Shown here piece after piece: positions 1-8,090 of a stretch of 64,000 bases of DNA. Within the stretch, counting starts at the first letter, position 1. The number at the start of each line of letters is the position of its first letter. The stretch comes from Deltaproteobacteria bacterium (GTDB lineage Bacteria; Desulfobacterota; Syntrophia; Syntrophales; JAFGHS01). The DNA is taken from assembly GCA_016930075.1 (NCBI GenBank), contig JAFGHS010000042.1:1-64000 (forward strand). The letters run 5' to 3'. Under the pieces are notes generated by a model. That model did no database searches. It saw only the letters and a list, made by a program, of their open reading frames with translations, and was not told the DNA's origin. The position numbers and the translations under genes are program-made.

Positions 1-880
1 CATCTTCCTCGACTCTGTGCTTGACATCCTCCTTGGCTTTTCGTTTGGCTTCTTCGGCTTCCCGCCTGGCTTCCTCGGCCTCCCGTCTGGCTTCATCGGC
101 TTCCCGCCGGGCCTCTTCGGCCTCTTTCCTTGCTTCTTCGGCCTTTCGATTGGCTTCCTCTTCGATTATCTTTTTAGCCTCTTCTTCGGCCTTTCGTCTG
201 ATTTCTTCTTCAGCTTTTCTTTTGGCCTCTTCGGCCTTTCGTCTGATTTCCTCTTCAGCTCTCCGTTTAGATTCTTCTTCGGCTTTTAGTCTTGTTTCTT
301 CTTCGGCTTTTCGCCTGGCTTCCTCTTCTGCCTTGCGACGCGCCTCTTCTTCAGCTTTTTGTTTGGCCTCTTCTTCAGCCCTGCGTTTTGCTTCCTCAGC
401 TTCTTGTCTGGCTTCCTCGGCTTCCCGCCTGGCTTCTTCAGCCTCCCGCCTGGCTTCCTCGACTTCCCGTCTGGCCTCTTCGGCCTCCCGCATAGCTTCT
501 TCGGCCTTTCGCGAAGCTTCTTCCTGAGCCTTGCGCTTGGTTTCCTCGGCAGCCATAAGGCGGGTTTCTTCTTCGGCTCTTCGTTTGGCCTCCTCTTCGT
601 TCCGGCGCCGTGCATCTTCCTCGACTCTGTGCTTGACATCCTCCTTGGCTTTTCGTTTGGCTTCTTCGGCTTCCCGCCTGGCTTCGTCGGCCTCCCGCCT
701 GGCTTCCTCAGCTTCCCGCCGGGCTTCTTCGGCCTCTTTCCGGGCTTCTTCGGCCCTTCGATTGGCTTCCTCTTCGATTATCTTTTTAGCCTCTTCTTCG
801 GCCTTTCGCCTGATTTCTTCCTCAGCTTTCCTTCTTGCCTCGTCGGCCTTTTGTCTGATTTCTTCCTCGGCTTTTCGTTT
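1..880. repeat. 612-bp direct repeat inside the helical CDS (copy 1 from position 1, copy 2 from 613)
   Basis: 'catcttcctcgactctgtgcttgacatcctccttggcttttcgtttggcttcttcggcttcccgcctggcttc' occurs at 1 and 613 with continued near-identity. The offset of 612 is a multiple of 3. Confidence 0.8.
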
Positions 881-2686
881 AGCTTCCTCGTCGGCCTTTC
901 GCCTGGCTTCCTCGTCGGCTTTTCGTTTAGCCTCCTCTTCGGCCTTTCGAATGGCGGCCTCTTCCTCAGCTTTCCGTCTGGCCGTCTCTTCAGCCTTGCG
1001 CCGCGCCGCCTCCGCCGCTTTACGTTTGGCGTCTTTTACCGCCCTCTGTCTTGCTTCTTCCAGGGCTTTGCGTTTGGCCTCTTCTTTGGTCTTACGCCGG
1101 ATCTCGTCCTCGGCCTTGCGTCTGGCTTCGTCTTCGGCCTTTCGCCGTGCAGCCTCCGCTGCTTTACGTTTGGCGTCTTTTACCGCCCTCTGTCTTGCTT
1201 CTTCCAGGGCTTTGCGTTTGGCCTCTTCCTTGGCCTTACGCCGGATATCTTCTTCGGCCTTTCGCCGGGCTTCCTCTTCGGCTTTTCGCCGTGCAGCTTC
1301 CTCTGCTTTACGTCTGGCGTCTTTTGCCGCCCTCTGTCTTGCTTCCTCCAGGGCCTTGCGTTTGGCTTCTTCTTCGACCTTTCGTCTTGCCTCTTTTTCG
1401 GCCTTTCGTCTTATTTCTTCTTCCGCCCTGCGTGCAGCTTCCTCTTCAGCTTTTCGTATTGCCTCTTCCTCGGCTTTACGTTTGGTTTCCTCGGCTTCCC
1501 TCCTTGCTTCTTCCGCCTCCTGCCTTGCTTTTTCTGCTTCTCGTCTTGCTTCCTCGGCCTCTCGTCTTGCTTCCTCGGCTTCCCGTTTGGCTTCCTGCGC
1601 CTTGCGTTTGGCTTCCTCTTCGGCCTCTCGTCTTGCTTCCTCGGCCTCCCGCCAGGCTTCTTCCGCTCTGCGTTTAGCTTCCTCTTCTGCCTTTCGCCTG
1701 GCTTCCTCGATCTTGCGCCTGGCTTCCTCGTCGGCTTGACGTTTAGCTGCTTCTTCCGCTTCTCGTCTGGCTTCCTCAACCTTGCGCTTAGCTTCCTCTT
1801 CCGCCCTGCGCCGTGCTTCTGCAACTTCTCGTTTGGCTTCCTCTTCGGCTTTTAGTTTGGCTTCCTCTTCGGCTTTTTGCCTTGCCTTCTCCGCTTCTCG
1901 CGCTGCTTCTTCGACCTTGCGTTTAGCTTCCTCTTCGGCTTTTAGTGTAGCTTCTTGCTCCGCCTTGCGTATGGCTTCTTCTGCCTCCCGCTTGGCCTTT
2001 TCCGCCTCTTTTCTTGCTTCTTCCGCCTGTCGCCTTGCTTCCCCGGCCTCTTTCCTTGCTTCTTCCGCCTCTCGCTTAGCTTCCTCCGCCCTGCGTTTAG
2101 CTTCCTCTTGGGCTTTAAGGATGGCCTCTTCTTTTGCCTTGCGTATCGCTTCTTCCGCCTCTCGCTTGGCCTTTTCTTCCCTGCGTTTAGCTTCTTCTTC
2201 GGCTTTTTGCCTGGCTTCTTCTTCCCTGCGTTTAGTTTCCTCCGCCTTGCGTTTAGTTTCTTCTTCGGCTTTTCGCCTGGCTTCTTCTTCCCTGAGCCTT
2301 GCTTCCTCTTCTGCTTTGAGTTTGGCTTCTTTCTCTTCCGCTGCCTTGCGCCTGGCTTCTTCTTCCTCCCGGTGTTTATCTTCTTCTTCGTATCTGAGTT
2401 TTGTCCTGAAATCGGTTTCTTTGCCTTGATCCCAGCTGCTTTCCCATTGAGTTCCGTCAGGTGAAATGAAGATGCCCTTTCCATGCGGCAGGTTATTGCG
2501 CCATTGGCCCTTGTAGCTGCTGTTGTCCGGCCATGTAAAGACGCCTTCGCCTTCCATGTTTCCGTCAACAAACTCGCCGTCGTAACGACTGCCGTCGGGC
2601 CAGACCAACGTCCCCTTGCCGCTGAAGTTTGGTTCCCTCCAGCTTAAGCAATATTTTGTCTCTTCTGTTGATCCTTTTGTCAGCAT
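1..2686 (-). CDS. MORN-repeat protein with very long E/A/R/K-rich helical repeat (TolA/single-alpha-helix-like), truncated by the left window edge
   Basis: Reverse-strand ATG at 2686 gives MLTKGSTEETKYCLSWREPNFSGKGTLVWPDGSRYDGEFVDGNMEGEGVFTWPDNSSYKGQWRNNLPHGKGIF (MORN-like), then EEARRKAEEEAKRKAEE... to position 1. No stop-terminated ORF is listed in this frame, consistent with it running off the edge. The listed + strand and other - strand ORFs here are shadows of this repeat. Confidence 0.85.
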   Translation of the reverse strand, partial: MLTKGSTEETKYCLSWREPNFSGKGTLVWPDGSRYDGEFVDGNMEGEGVFTWPDNSSYKGQWRNNLPHGKGIFISPDGTQWESSWDQGKETDFRTKLRYEEEDKHREEEEARRKAAEEKEAKLKAEEEARLREEEARRKAEEETKRKAEETKRREEEARQKAEEEAKRREEKAKREAEEAIRKAKEEAILKAQEEAKRRAEEAKREAEEARKEAGEARRQAEEARKEAEKAKREAEEAIRKAEQEATLKAEEEAKRKVEEAAREAEKARQKAEEEAKLKAEEEAKREVAEARRRAEEEAKRKVEEARREAEEAAKRQADEEARRKIEEARRKAEEEAKRRAEEAWREAEEARREAEEEAKRKAQEAKREAEEARREAEEARREAEKARQEAEEARREAEETKRKAEEEAIRKAEEEAARRAEEEIRRKAEKEARRKVEEEAKRKALEEARQRAAKDARRKAEEAARRKAEEEARRKAEEDIRRKAKEEAKRKALEEARQRAVKDAKRKAAEAARRKAEDEARRKAEDEIRRKTKEEAKRKALEEARQRAVKDAKRKAAEAARRKAEETARRKAEEEAAIRKAEEEAKRKADEEARRKADEEAKRKAEEEIRQKADEARRKAEEEIRRKAEEEAKKIIEEEANRRAEEARKEAEEARREAEEARREADEARREAEEAKRKAKEDVKHRVEEDARRRNEEEAKRRAEEETRLMAAEETKRKAQEEASRKAEEAMREAEEARREVEEARREAEEARREAEEARQEAEEAKRRAEEEAKQKAEEEARRKAEEEARRKAEEETRLKAEEESKRRAEEEIRRKAEEAKRKAEEEIRRKAEEEAKKIIEEEANRKAEEARKEAEEARREADEARREAEEARREAEEAKRKAKEDVKHRVEED
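1000..1450 (-). repeat. Three tandem copies of a 144-bp (48-codon) coding repeat
   Basis: 'gctttacgt(t/c)tggcgtcttt...gccctctgtcttgcttc(t/c)tccagggc(t/c)ttgcgtttggc' starts at about 1017, 1161 and 1305. Confidence 0.8.
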
Positions 2687-3084
2687 AATATATATAAGTG
2701 GTTATTTCTAATCATGCTTCATTGATGATGCCGTATAAGTCGCAAGTCGACAAATATCCTGAATCATCATGCCGGCCAAAGCAGAATTCCCCAAAATACA
2801 AATGTCAGCAGAACAATTTTGGAACATGTTTACCCCAGAGTGACGGCATTTTACGAGTTCATCATGCGCTTATATTGTCATACAGCAGGATTCATTCCAA
2901 AAAAGAGATTATGGTATTAAATTAACTTTTCGACTTTAGAAAAAATGTCTTTGTATGTCAAAGGAAAAGAACTTTTCGGGCATGGCAGACAGCGGATCTT
3001 TACTTTTCCCGCTGATTCGGGTACACATGGCAATCACTGGGCTTAATCAAAAAAATTCAGCATCATCGCAGCAGACAGTTCAAT

Positions 3085-6078
3085 TTGGGGGAGGGAAACG
3101 ACGTGATCAATGAGGCAAATTGTCCGGAGGCGCAGCTATCCGTGGGAGAAAAATTCCATGGGTTTCATGTGTTAAGGGTTGAAAAGATTAGTGATATCAG
3201 GGTGACGGCCTATGAAATAGAGCATGACAAAACCGGCGCGAAGATCATCCATCTGCACTGTGACGATAAGGAAAACCTCTACGCCGTCGGTTTCCGGACG
3301 CCGCCGAAAGATTCAACCGGAGTGCCGCATATCCTTGAACATTCCGTTCTGGCCGGGTCCGACCGATACCCCCTGAAGGATGCCTTCAATGAATTGATCA
3401 AGGGCACTCTCCAGACGTTTCTCAATGCCTTTACCTATCCCGACAAGACCGTTTACCCCGTAGCGAGTCAGGAACGAATGGATTTTTACAATCTCGCCCG
3501 CGTTTATACCGATCTGGTTTTAAAACCGAGATTGCTCAAAGAAACCTTTTGTCAGGAGGGACATCACGTCGAGGTCCTTGATCAGGATGACGGCAGCGTT
3601 CATCTCATGATTTCCGGGATCGTTTATAATGAAATGAAAGGCGCCTATTCCTCGCCCGAATCGCTCCTGTATAAATCCGTCCAGGAAAATCTGTACAACG
3701 ACAGCGATTATGCCCACGATTCCGGCGGCGATCCCGATGTGATTCCATCCCTTACTTATGAACAGTTCAAGGAATTCCATAAGCTGTACTATTCGCCGAC
3801 GAACGCCCGGTTTTTCATTTATGGCGACATCCCGACCAGGGATCACCTGATATTTTTGGAAGAGATGCTCGCGGGATTTGATCGCGTGGCTGTGGATTCA
3901 TCGGTGAGAAGTCAGGCGAGATGGTCTGAGCCGAAGTCCGTCAAGGCTTTTTATCCCATCGGGAAGGATGAAGATATTCAAGGGAAAACCTATGTCAATC
4001 TCGCCTGGATGATGACGGAGAACACGGATTATGAAACGGTGGTTCTTCTCGAAATCGTTTCCGCCATGCTGGTGGGGAGCGCTGCGGGGCCGCTTCGCAA
4101 GGCCCTGATCGATTCGGGTCTTGGCCAGGACCTTTCGCCGGTAACGGGTCTGGAAAGGGATTTGAAACAGCTCTGCTTTGCCGTGGGCCTGCGGGGCTCC
4201 GAGGCGGACAGGGCGTCCAAGATTGAGGACCTGATATTTGACACCCTGCGTGCGGTCGCTCAATCGGGATTTGACAAAGACCTGGTCGAAGGAACGCTGC
4301 ACCAGATTGAATTTCACGGCAAGGAAATCAGCCGCGGCGTTTATCCTTACGGCATCGTCCTCATGGGCAGAGCCTTCCATACCTGGCTCTATGACGGCGA
4401 CCCCTTCGTCGGACTCCATTTTTCCAAAATCATCGAGGATATACGAAGCAAATGGACGGCAGACCCGCGATTGTTCCAAGGTGTCATCGAGCGCTGGTTT
4501 TTAAATAATCCCCATCGCCTCCTGGCGGTGATGGAGCCGAGCAGGACGTACCAGGACGACCGGGAAGAGGCCTTCAAAAGAAAAATGGCGGAAATGAAAG
4601 AGCGGTTATCTGCCGAAGAGATTGACAGGATAAGAACCGAGACGAATGCCCTGCGGACCTTCCAGAGTGAACCGGATTCGGATGAAGCCCAGGCGACGCT
4701 TCCGAAACTCAACATTTCCGACATCTCCCGGGCCGTCGAAACGATTCCGACAGCCCATGCGGCAATCAGCGACGCGCCGGCCATGCTGCATGACCTTTTT
4801 ACGAACGGGATTGCCTATCTGGATATGGCTTTCGATATCAGCGACATCCCGGATGAGCTTCTTTCATACCTGCCTCTTTTAGCGAAGCTTTCGATTAATA
4901 TGGGCGCCGCCGGTCTGACCTATGAGGAAATGTCCAAACGCATTGCCTTAAAGACGGGGGGCATATCGTGTGCGCTGGAATCGGGTCTCCGGGCCGACGG
5001 TCCCGGCCATTGGCAGAAGATGATCTTTCGCGTTAAGGCTCTTTATCGGAATATCCCGGACGCCGTTCAGATTCTGTCCGATATTTTTCTGAAAGGGGAC
5101 ATGACCGATGAAAATCGCCTGAAGGATTTGATCCTGGAAAAAAAGAACGGCCTTCATGCCTCCGTTGTTCCGTCCGGCCATGTATTTGCCAGGCGTACGG
5201 CGGGCGCGGGGCTGTCCGTGCCGGCCTATCTCGATGAGGTATGGCACGGCGCGACACAGTTGCGATTCATCAACAATGTGGCCAAAAAATTTCCGGAAAC
5301 GAAAGAAGACCTGCGGAAGAAACTTGAATTTCTTAAGGAAAAGTTATTCAACAAAAAAAGGCTGCTGTTGAATCTTTCAGCGGACCAGGAAGGGCTTGAC
5401 CTCCTTTCCGAAAGTGTTTTGCCCCTTGTCGGTCGGCTTTCGGGGGACATGAATGTGGGAGATCTTCCAACGCTTCCTTTGCAGCCCCGCCATGCGGGTG
5501 TTGCCGTTTCCGCCCAGGTATCCTATGTCGCCCAGGTCTGGCCGGCGCCTACTTACGCCGATCCGGCGTGTGCGTCTTTGTTTCTTGCCTCCCGGCTTTT
5601 ATCCAGCGGCTACCTGTACAAGCATATCAGGGTCCAGGGCGGGGCATACGGCGGCTCTTCCGCGTATAGTCCGTTAAGCGGCCTGCTGGCCTTCATTTCC
5701 TATCGGGACCCCCATATCCGGGAAACCTTGAAAGTCTACCGGGAGGCCGTCGAATCCATCACACAGCAACCGGTATCTTTGGAGGACCTTGAAAAAGCCA
5801 TCATCGGAACCATCGGCGCCCTCGATCGGCCCATGGACCCCTCAAGCCGGGGATATGCCGCCATGATTCGCGAATTCAGCGGTTTGACCGATGAGACGCG
5901 GAAACAGTTTCGCGGTCGAATCCTTGACATGGCGCCGGAGAAACTCCGGGAAGATGTCTGCCGGTATTTCCCGCAGGTTTTGAATGCGGGTGTTATCGCC
6001 GTCTATTCATCCGATGAGAACCTTTGCAAGGCCAATGAAACGTTGGAGCCGAAGCTCCCTGCGGAAGCACTGGTGTGA
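3085..6078 (+). CDS. M16C-family zinc metalloprotease (presequence protease / insulinase-like)
   Basis: 997 aa with inverted zinc motif HILEH in 'GVPHILEHSVLAGSDRYPLKDAFNELIKGTLQTFLNAFTYPDKTVYPVAS', typical of the PreP/Cym1 family. Confidence 0.93.
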   Translation: MGEGNDVINEANCPEAQLSVGEKFHGFHVLRVEKISDIRVTAYEIEHDKTGAKIIHLHCDDKENLYAVGFRTPPKDSTGVPHILEHSVLAGSDRYPLKDAFNELIKGTLQTFLNAFTYPDKTVYPVASQERMDFYNLARVYTDLVLKPRLLKETFCQEGHHVEVLDQDDGSVHLMISGIVYNEMKGAYSSPESLLYKSVQENLYNDSDYAHDSGGDPDVIPSLTYEQFKEFHKLYYSPTNARFFIYGDIPTRDHLIFLEEMLAGFDRVAVDSSVRSQARWSEPKSVKAFYPIGKDEDIQGKTYVNLAWMMTENTDYETVVLLEIVSAMLVGSAAGPLRKALIDSGLGQDLSPVTGLERDLKQLCFAVGLRGSEADRASKIEDLIFDTLRAVAQSGFDKDLVEGTLHQIEFHGKEISRGVYPYGIVLMGRAFHTWLYDGDPFVGLHFSKIIEDIRSKWTADPRLFQGVIERWFLNNPHRLLAVMEPSRTYQDDREEAFKRKMAEMKERLSAEEIDRIRTETNALRTFQSEPDSDEAQATLPKLNISDISRAVETIPTAHAAISDAPAMLHDLFTNGIAYLDMAFDISDIPDELLSYLPLLAKLSINMGAAGLTYEEMSKRIALKTGGISCALESGLRADGPGHWQKMIFRVKALYRNIPDAVQILSDIFLKGDMTDENRLKDLILEKKNGLHASVVPSGHVFARRTAGAGLSVPAYLDEVWHGATQLRFINNVAKKFPETKEDLRKKLEFLKEKLFNKKRLLLNLSADQEGLDLLSESVLPLVGRLSGDMNVGDLPTLPLQPRHAGVAVSAQVSYVAQVWPAPTYADPACASLFLASRLLSSGYLYKHIRVQGGAYGGSSAYSPLSGLLAFISYRDPHIRETLKVYREAVESITQQPVSLEDLEKAIIGTIGALDRPMDPSSRGYAAMIREFSGLTDETRKQFRGRILDMAPEKLREDVCRYFPQVLNAGVIAVYSSDENLCKANETLEPKLPAEALV

Positions 6079-6090
6079 GTGGAGATGTGA

Positions 6091-6110
6091 GGACAGATTT
6101 AAAACTGTCC
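6091..6110. repeat. Short palindrome GGACAGATTTAAAACTGTCC
   Basis: ggacag...ctgtcc hairpin in the intergenic gap; resembles REP-like remnants. Confidence 0.45.
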
Positions 6111-6138
6111 CCACGGGGTCGCCTGTCATGGGAAGGTA

Positions 6139-7305
6139 ATGATGATCAGTCCGGCAAAAGGTTTATTTTATCTCATCGAATTTATTAATTGCTACGCTGC
6201 CGTTTACTATTCCAATTTCCTCTTTTTTTACCTGCGGCGCACACTCGGTTTCGGCGAGGTTGAAAACCTGCTGACGGCGGCCCTTGGCGGGGTTGTCTAT
6301 ATGATCGCGTCCTGGCAGGGCGGCCGGTATGCCGATCGTTATGGATGTATCCGGATGCTCTATATCGGTTTTGCCGGCGTCATGGCATCCCTGGTTCTGG
6401 GGATGCTGTTTTCCGGATCAACGGCCCAGGTTATTATATTTTGTTTATGGAACATGGCTGTTTGTTTGATCTGGCCGTCTCTTGAAGCGCTGATCAGCGA
6501 CCGGGCGGGCGCGTCGCTGTCGAAGATGGTCGGCATCTACAATATCACCTGGGCGGCCGGCGGGGCGGTGGGATATTTTACGGCGGGCATCCTGCTTGAG
6601 AAAATGGGCATGGCAAGCCTGTTCTGGTTTCCCCTTGGCCTCACGGTCATTGAGCTTGCCTTACTGCTGTTCGCTGCCGGGCGGCTGAAAGAAGAACACG
6701 ATTGTCAGGATCTTGATGCGCCTGAGCCTTCGGCGTTTCGTCCGGCAGAAGCCGACCGGTTTCTGCGGATGGCCTGGTTTGCCAATCCTTTTTGCTATGT
6801 GGCGATCAATACCGTCATTCCGTTAATTCCCTCCATCGCCGATAAGCTGGCACTGTCAACAGCCGTGGCGGGCATGGTCTGCTCCCTGTGGATGTTTGCC
6901 CGGCTGGCGGCATTTGCCATCCTGTGGCGCTGGGCGGGATGGCATTACCGTTTCCGTTGGCTGGCGGCGGCGTTTATCCTGATGATTGTCTGTTTTTTTG
7001 GGTTTCTTCTGGCGCAATCCGTCTGGCTGCTTATGGCTGCAGAAGTCGGTTTTGGGTTCTCCATCGGTCTTGTGTACTACTCATCGCTTTACTATTCCAT
7101 GCATGCGTCGGAAAAGCAGGGTTCAAACGCCGGCCTTCATGAAGCGATGATGGGCGGCGGGCTGTTTTTAGGCCCCGCCATCGGAGCGGCCGCCCTTTAT
7201 CTGGCCCCGGCCGCCGCAGGCATCGGCGCCTGGTCTGTAGGCGGTCTGCTCTGCGCCGGATTTTCGGGTTTGCTTTTTATGAGTCATTACCGGATAAAGT
7301 CATAA
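6139..7305 (+). CDS. MFS transporter
   Basis: 388 aa, multiple hydrophobic TM segments, 'GGRYADRYGCIRML' loop motif after TM2. Confidence 0.85.
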   Translation: MMISPAKGLFYLIEFINCYAAVYYSNFLFFYLRRTLGFGEVENLLTAALGGVVYMIASWQGGRYADRYGCIRMLYIGFAGVMASLVLGMLFSGSTAQVIIFCLWNMAVCLIWPSLEALISDRAGASLSKMVGIYNITWAAGGAVGYFTAGILLEKMGMASLFWFPLGLTVIELALLLFAAGRLKEEHDCQDLDAPEPSAFRPAEADRFLRMAWFANPFCYVAINTVIPLIPSIADKLALSTAVAGMVCSLWMFARLAAFAILWRWAGWHYRFRWLAAAFILMIVCFFGFLLAQSVWLLMAAEVGFGFSIGLVYYSSLYYSMHASEKQGSNAGLHEAMMGGGLFLGPAIGAAALYLAPAAAGIGAWSVGGLLCAGFSGLLFMSHYRIKS

Positions 7306-7338
7306 GCAGTGTTCGCTTTTTAAAAAGGAGGTGGACCT

Positions 7339-7584
7339 ATGGCGAAGGTGATAGAGAAACGATGGACCGTAATGGTCTATCTGGCAGGCGACAACAATCC
7401 GGACAGCCCAGGGGGTGGTGTCCCCCTCCGACGGGATTGCAGGCAGTGGTGTCCCTCGCTGGCGGGGTGCAGCCCTCTTACGGGAGTGCAGGGGGTACGC
7501 CGGCGGGGTGCAGCGAGTGGTGTCCCCCTCCGGCGGGGGTGCAGGGGTTGGTGTCCCCCTCTGGAGGGGGCCAGGGGGAGGTAG
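7339..7584 (+). pseudogene. Clostripain/C11-like peptidase N-terminal fragment disrupted by GC-rich repeats
   Basis: Starts MAKVIEKRWTVMVYLAGDNN (C11-type N-terminus), then turns into repeat-encoded low complexity (PGGGVPLRRDCRQWCPSL...). Confidence 0.5.
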
Positions 7585-8070
7585 GCTTCTGATGCGGCTG
7601 CAATAGAAGAGGTATTAACAAATATTCAGAGGCTGCAAGAAAGATTGAATAGTTGGGGGTATTTACCACCTCCGTCACTTTGTGACACCTCCGCCAGCGG
7701 AGGACATTCGCCTTTTTTCGTGAAGCGTGCCGCGTTGCTCGTAAAGCGGAAAAACAGCAGCCCCTGCTTTGTCCCCCACCGGCAAGGGTGTAGGGAGTAG
7801 TGTCTCCCTCCGATGGGAGTGCAGGGAGCGGTGTTCCCCTCTGACGGGGGTGCAGGGGTTGGTGTCCCCCTCTGGAGGGGGCCAGGGGGAGGTAGGCTTC
7901 TGATGCGGCTGCAATTGAAGAGGTATTGACAAATATTCAGGGCTTGTTGGTGGCGGTGAAAAAGATGCCACTACCAGGGCTGCAAGAAGGATTGAAAGGA
8001 TTATGAAAACATCGTACCACCCCCTGCCCCCGCCGGTAGGGGATAAATGAGGACGGTGCGGGGGATGCGG
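7405..8070. repeat. GC-rich degenerate repeats 'gtgtccccctccggcgggggtgcagg' with an 89-bp direct duplication
   Basis: About 89 bp (gcaggggttggtgtccccctctggagggggccagggggaggtaggcttctgatgcggctgcaat(a/t)gaagaggtatt(a/g)acaaatattcag) at 7541-7629 and 7852-7940. Confidence 0.75.
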
Positions 8071-8090
8071 GGGGTGGACAACCAAAAGAG

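Noticed and set aside
17-2464. Listed + strand ORFs (FLGFPPGF..., ASSASRLASS...) and other-frame - strand ORFs (KRKPGEKPKKK...)
   Set aside because: They are shadow frames of the low-complexity E/A/R/K coding repeat on the reverse strand.
2698-2925. 75-aa + ORF upstream of the M16C gene
   Set aside because: No recognisable motif, compositionally non-coding, likely chance.
7405-8070. Possible CRISPR array (regular GC-rich repeats)
   Set aside because: Repeats are degenerate, irregularly spaced and lack unique equal-length spacers; no cas genes nearby.
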